In this document: positions 63,895-64,000 of the stretch, one piece after another
How the letters are laid out: each line of letters opens with the position of its first letter
How positions within the stretch are numbered: the first letter of the stretch is position 1
NCBI GenBank assembly: GCA_947503525.1
Contig: CANNEA010000002.1
Coordinates: 1,293,679-1,357,678 of the forward strand
Reading direction: 5' to 3'
Length of the DNA: 64,000 nucleotides
Source: an uncultured Carboxylicivirga sp.
GTDB lineage: Bacteria; Bacteroidota; Bacteroidia; Bacteroidales; Marinilabiliaceae
Program-made: the position numbers and the translations under genes
Notes under the pieces: generated by a model
The model's input: the letters and a program-made list of their open reading frames with translations, nothing else
What the model was told of the DNA's origin: nothing
Databases searched by the model: none

Positions 63895-64000
63895 TCGCCG
63901 CTTCAAACGGAAGCAAGCGAGAGAATATCAGATATAATGGTTTTAAAGTCAGTTCGATTCTGGCGGTATCGCATTAAGCGTTTAGCTTAAAAAGATCTTT

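Larger units (their letters stand above)
63584..64000. other. rRNA operon leader region (inferred)
   Basis: No coding region. Contains two tandem housekeeping promoters and, at the window edge, GATCTTT (63994-64000), which resembles the boxA antitermination element that precedes 16S rRNA genes in Bacteroidota. The 16S gene itself is not in the window. Confidence 0.6.

Overview
The window looks like chromosomal DNA of a marine or polysaccharide-degrading member of the Bacteroidota, probably the Marinilabiliales/Prolixibacteraceae neighbourhood. The order is inferred from gene families, because no marker gene is complete. Supporting signs are a SusC/SusD pair, many lipoproteins, type IX secretion (T9SS) type A C-terminal sorting domains, promoters of the form TTTG-N18-21-TAnnTTTG, A-rich start-codon contexts without strong Shine-Dalgarno sequences, and low G+C.

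Region 1 (1-16.05 kb) is a long same-strand envelope cluster with very short gaps. It starts inside a DUF1254/DUF1214-type gene. Then come a lipoprotein sulfatase, a propeller-like lipoprotein, a second sulfatase, an OprO/P-like porin, three small outer-membrane barrel candidates, a BamA/D15-type barrel, another barrel-like protein, a DUF4136 lipoprotein, a TMEM175-like membrane protein, a two-pore-helix potassium channel, an uncharacterised exported protein, and a PAP2 phosphatase fused to an outer-membrane barrel. A strong terminator closes it at 16.05 kb.

Region 2 (16.1-34.9 kb) is a polysaccharide utilisation locus. A one-piece transmembrane regulator (propeller sensor, Y_Y_Y, LuxR-type HTH) precedes SusC, SusD, two PKD surface lipoproteins, a T9SS-secreted GH5 with carbohydrate-binding modules, an FN3 lipoprotein, a GH3 lipoprotein and a secreted CBM9-like protein. 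GH5 + GH3 + PKD binding proteins suggest a beta-glucan substrate (inference).

Region 3 (34.9-38.2 kb) holds a DUF6261-like gene, a complete tRNA-Lys(UUU) unit with its own promoter and terminator, a palindrome-rich spacer, an orphan terminator and a MaoC/hot-dog hydratase-like gene. Region 4 (38.4-63.3 kb) has two giant secreted repeat proteins (2,711 and 5,285 aa) sharing a C-terminal half-kilobase of protein, separated by a divergent single-domain response regulator and followed by a decayed T9SS sorting-domain remnant. The last 350 bases carry two tandem rrn-type promoters and what looks like boxA, so an rRNA operon probably begins just beyond the window.

The most interesting unexplained signal is a repeated 5' leader. 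Four copies of a GAAACGA box plus a hairpin whose stem sequence differs but still pairs lie before three envelope/PUL genes. In three of these copies the box lies 101-102 nt from the start codon; the fourth is a tandem copy upstream of one of them.
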